Of a DNA stretch of 6,021 nucleotides, positions 5,556 through 6,021 are shown piece by piece. The translations under genes were made by a program, and so were the position numbers. Source of the DNA: Phenylobacterium sp. (lineage in GTDB: Bacteria; Pseudomonadota; Alphaproteobacteria; Caulobacterales; Caulobacteraceae); contig JANXXA010000043.1 of NCBI GenBank assembly GCA_025350885.1, positions 1-6,021 on the forward strand, written 5' to 3'. The notes under the pieces are model-generated. The model was not told where the DNA came from, ran no database searches, and was given only the letters and a program-made list of their open reading frames with translations. How positions within the stretch are numbered: the first letter of the stretch is position 1; each line of letters opens with the position of its first letter.

Positions 5556-6021
5556 ATGCCCTGGAACGACAACGCAAATCCCGGCCCCTGGGGCACGCCT
5601 CCGGGCGACGACGGCGGCCGCAAGGAGTCTCCACAGAAACGCCCCCAGGGGGGCGGTCCACGCGGACCCAGATCGCCCGGCGGCCCTGACCTGGGCGCCG
5701 GACTTGAACAGCTTCGCCAAAGGCTGAACGACATGTTCGGCGGTCGTGGCCCAGGCCATGGCGTGCGTCCTGGCGCGGTCGCGGCCATCGCCGGCGTCGG
5801 CTTTGCGCTGTGGGCGGCCTCGGGCTTTTACATCGTGCAGCCCAACGAACAGGCGGTGGTGACCACCTTCGGCGCCTATTCCCGCTCCGAGGCGCCGGGC
5901 CTGCGCTACCATCTTCCGATACCGTTCGAGCACGTCGAGAAGGTGGCGGTCACCACTCTGAACCGGATCGACATCGGCGGCACCGGAACGCCCGATGGCG
6001 ACGTGCCGCAGGAAAGCCTGA
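5556..6021 (+). CDS. hflK: HflK, FtsH-protease modulator subunit, N-terminal part
   Basis: The first 155 codons are present and the gene runs off the right edge. The protein starts MPWNDNANPGPWG and continues as a glycine-, proline- and arginine-rich cytoplasmic tail to about residue 70, which is the usual HflK opening. One membrane segment follows (about 74-93, VAAIAGVGFALWAASGFYIV). The SPFH/Band 7 domain then begins with VQPNEQAVVTTFGAYSR, GLRYHLPIPFEHVEKV and the start of the next strand. HflK pairs with HflC in a large inner-membrane complex around FtsH and restrains its degradation of membrane proteins; hflC would be expected just downstream. The start is chosen from the family-typical first residues. 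There is no clear Shine-Dalgarno before it (ACCAACCCGGCAG), which is unusual beside the other genes here. Confidence 0.93.
   Translation, partial: MPWNDNANPGPWGTPPGDDGGRKESPQKRPQGGGPRGPRSPGGPDLGAGLEQLRQRLNDMFGGRGPGHGVRPGAVAAIAGVGFALWAASGFYIVQPNEQAVVTTFGAYSRSEAPGLRYHLPIPFEHVEKVAVTTLNRIDIGGTGTPDGDVPQESL

Noticed and set aside
5436..5933. Upstream extension of mrp by 166 codons to a start at 5933
   Set aside because: It would run antisense through hflK. The extra translation is low-complexity Arg/Ala/Gly sequence, whereas the ATG at 5435 gives the normal Mrp length.
1..6021. CRISPR array, phage, transposase or defence system
   Set aside because: No regularly spaced direct repeats, transposase, integrase or known defence domain was found on either strand.

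Overview
The window is GC-rich DNA from what looks like an alphaproteobacterium, most likely Caulobacteraceae (Caulobacter or Phenylobacterium type). This placement is inferred from base composition, from GANTC sites (the target of the cell-cycle methylase CcrM) inside a long intergenic palindrome, from the divergent mrp/hflK pair, and from a Mrp protein that lacks its usual CxxC. No ribosomal RNA gene is present to confirm it.

Layout: (1) positions 3-173 hold the last 56 codons of a HlyD/DevB-like membrane-fusion (adaptor) protein. (2) Positions 174-405 are intergenic and dominated by a 145-bp structured palindrome (185-329) with perfect 23-bp outer arms and two GANTC sites. (3) Positions 406-1311 encode a stand-alone short-chain dehydrogenase that matches the dehydrogenase part of peroxisomal multifunctional enzyme type 2 (HSD17B4), so a (3R)-hydroxyacyl-CoA dehydrogenase is likely. 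(4) Positions 1416-2813 and 2917-4314 encode two tandem, related 465-residue transporters of the GPH/MelB branch of the major facilitator superfamily. (5) Converging on them, 4320-5435 on the minus strand encodes Mrp/ApbC, an iron-sulfur-type P-loop ATPase. (6) A 120-bp divergent promoter region leads to hflK, whose first 155 codons (5556-6020) run off the window.

Working together: the dehydrogenase and the two transporters are co-directional and could form a small accessory module that takes up a lipid-like or glycoside-like substrate and oxidises a hydroxyacyl-CoA or hydroxysteroid-like intermediate. This is inference from position only, and the 104-bp and 103-bp gaps are large enough for separate promoters. 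The mrp/hflK part is conserved housekeeping: metal-cofactor handling and membrane-protease (FtsH) control. I found no CRISPR array, tRNA, transposase, toxin-antitoxin pair or phage gene. The least ordinary items are the structured GANTC palindrome, the cysteine-free Mrp and the tandem transporter pair.
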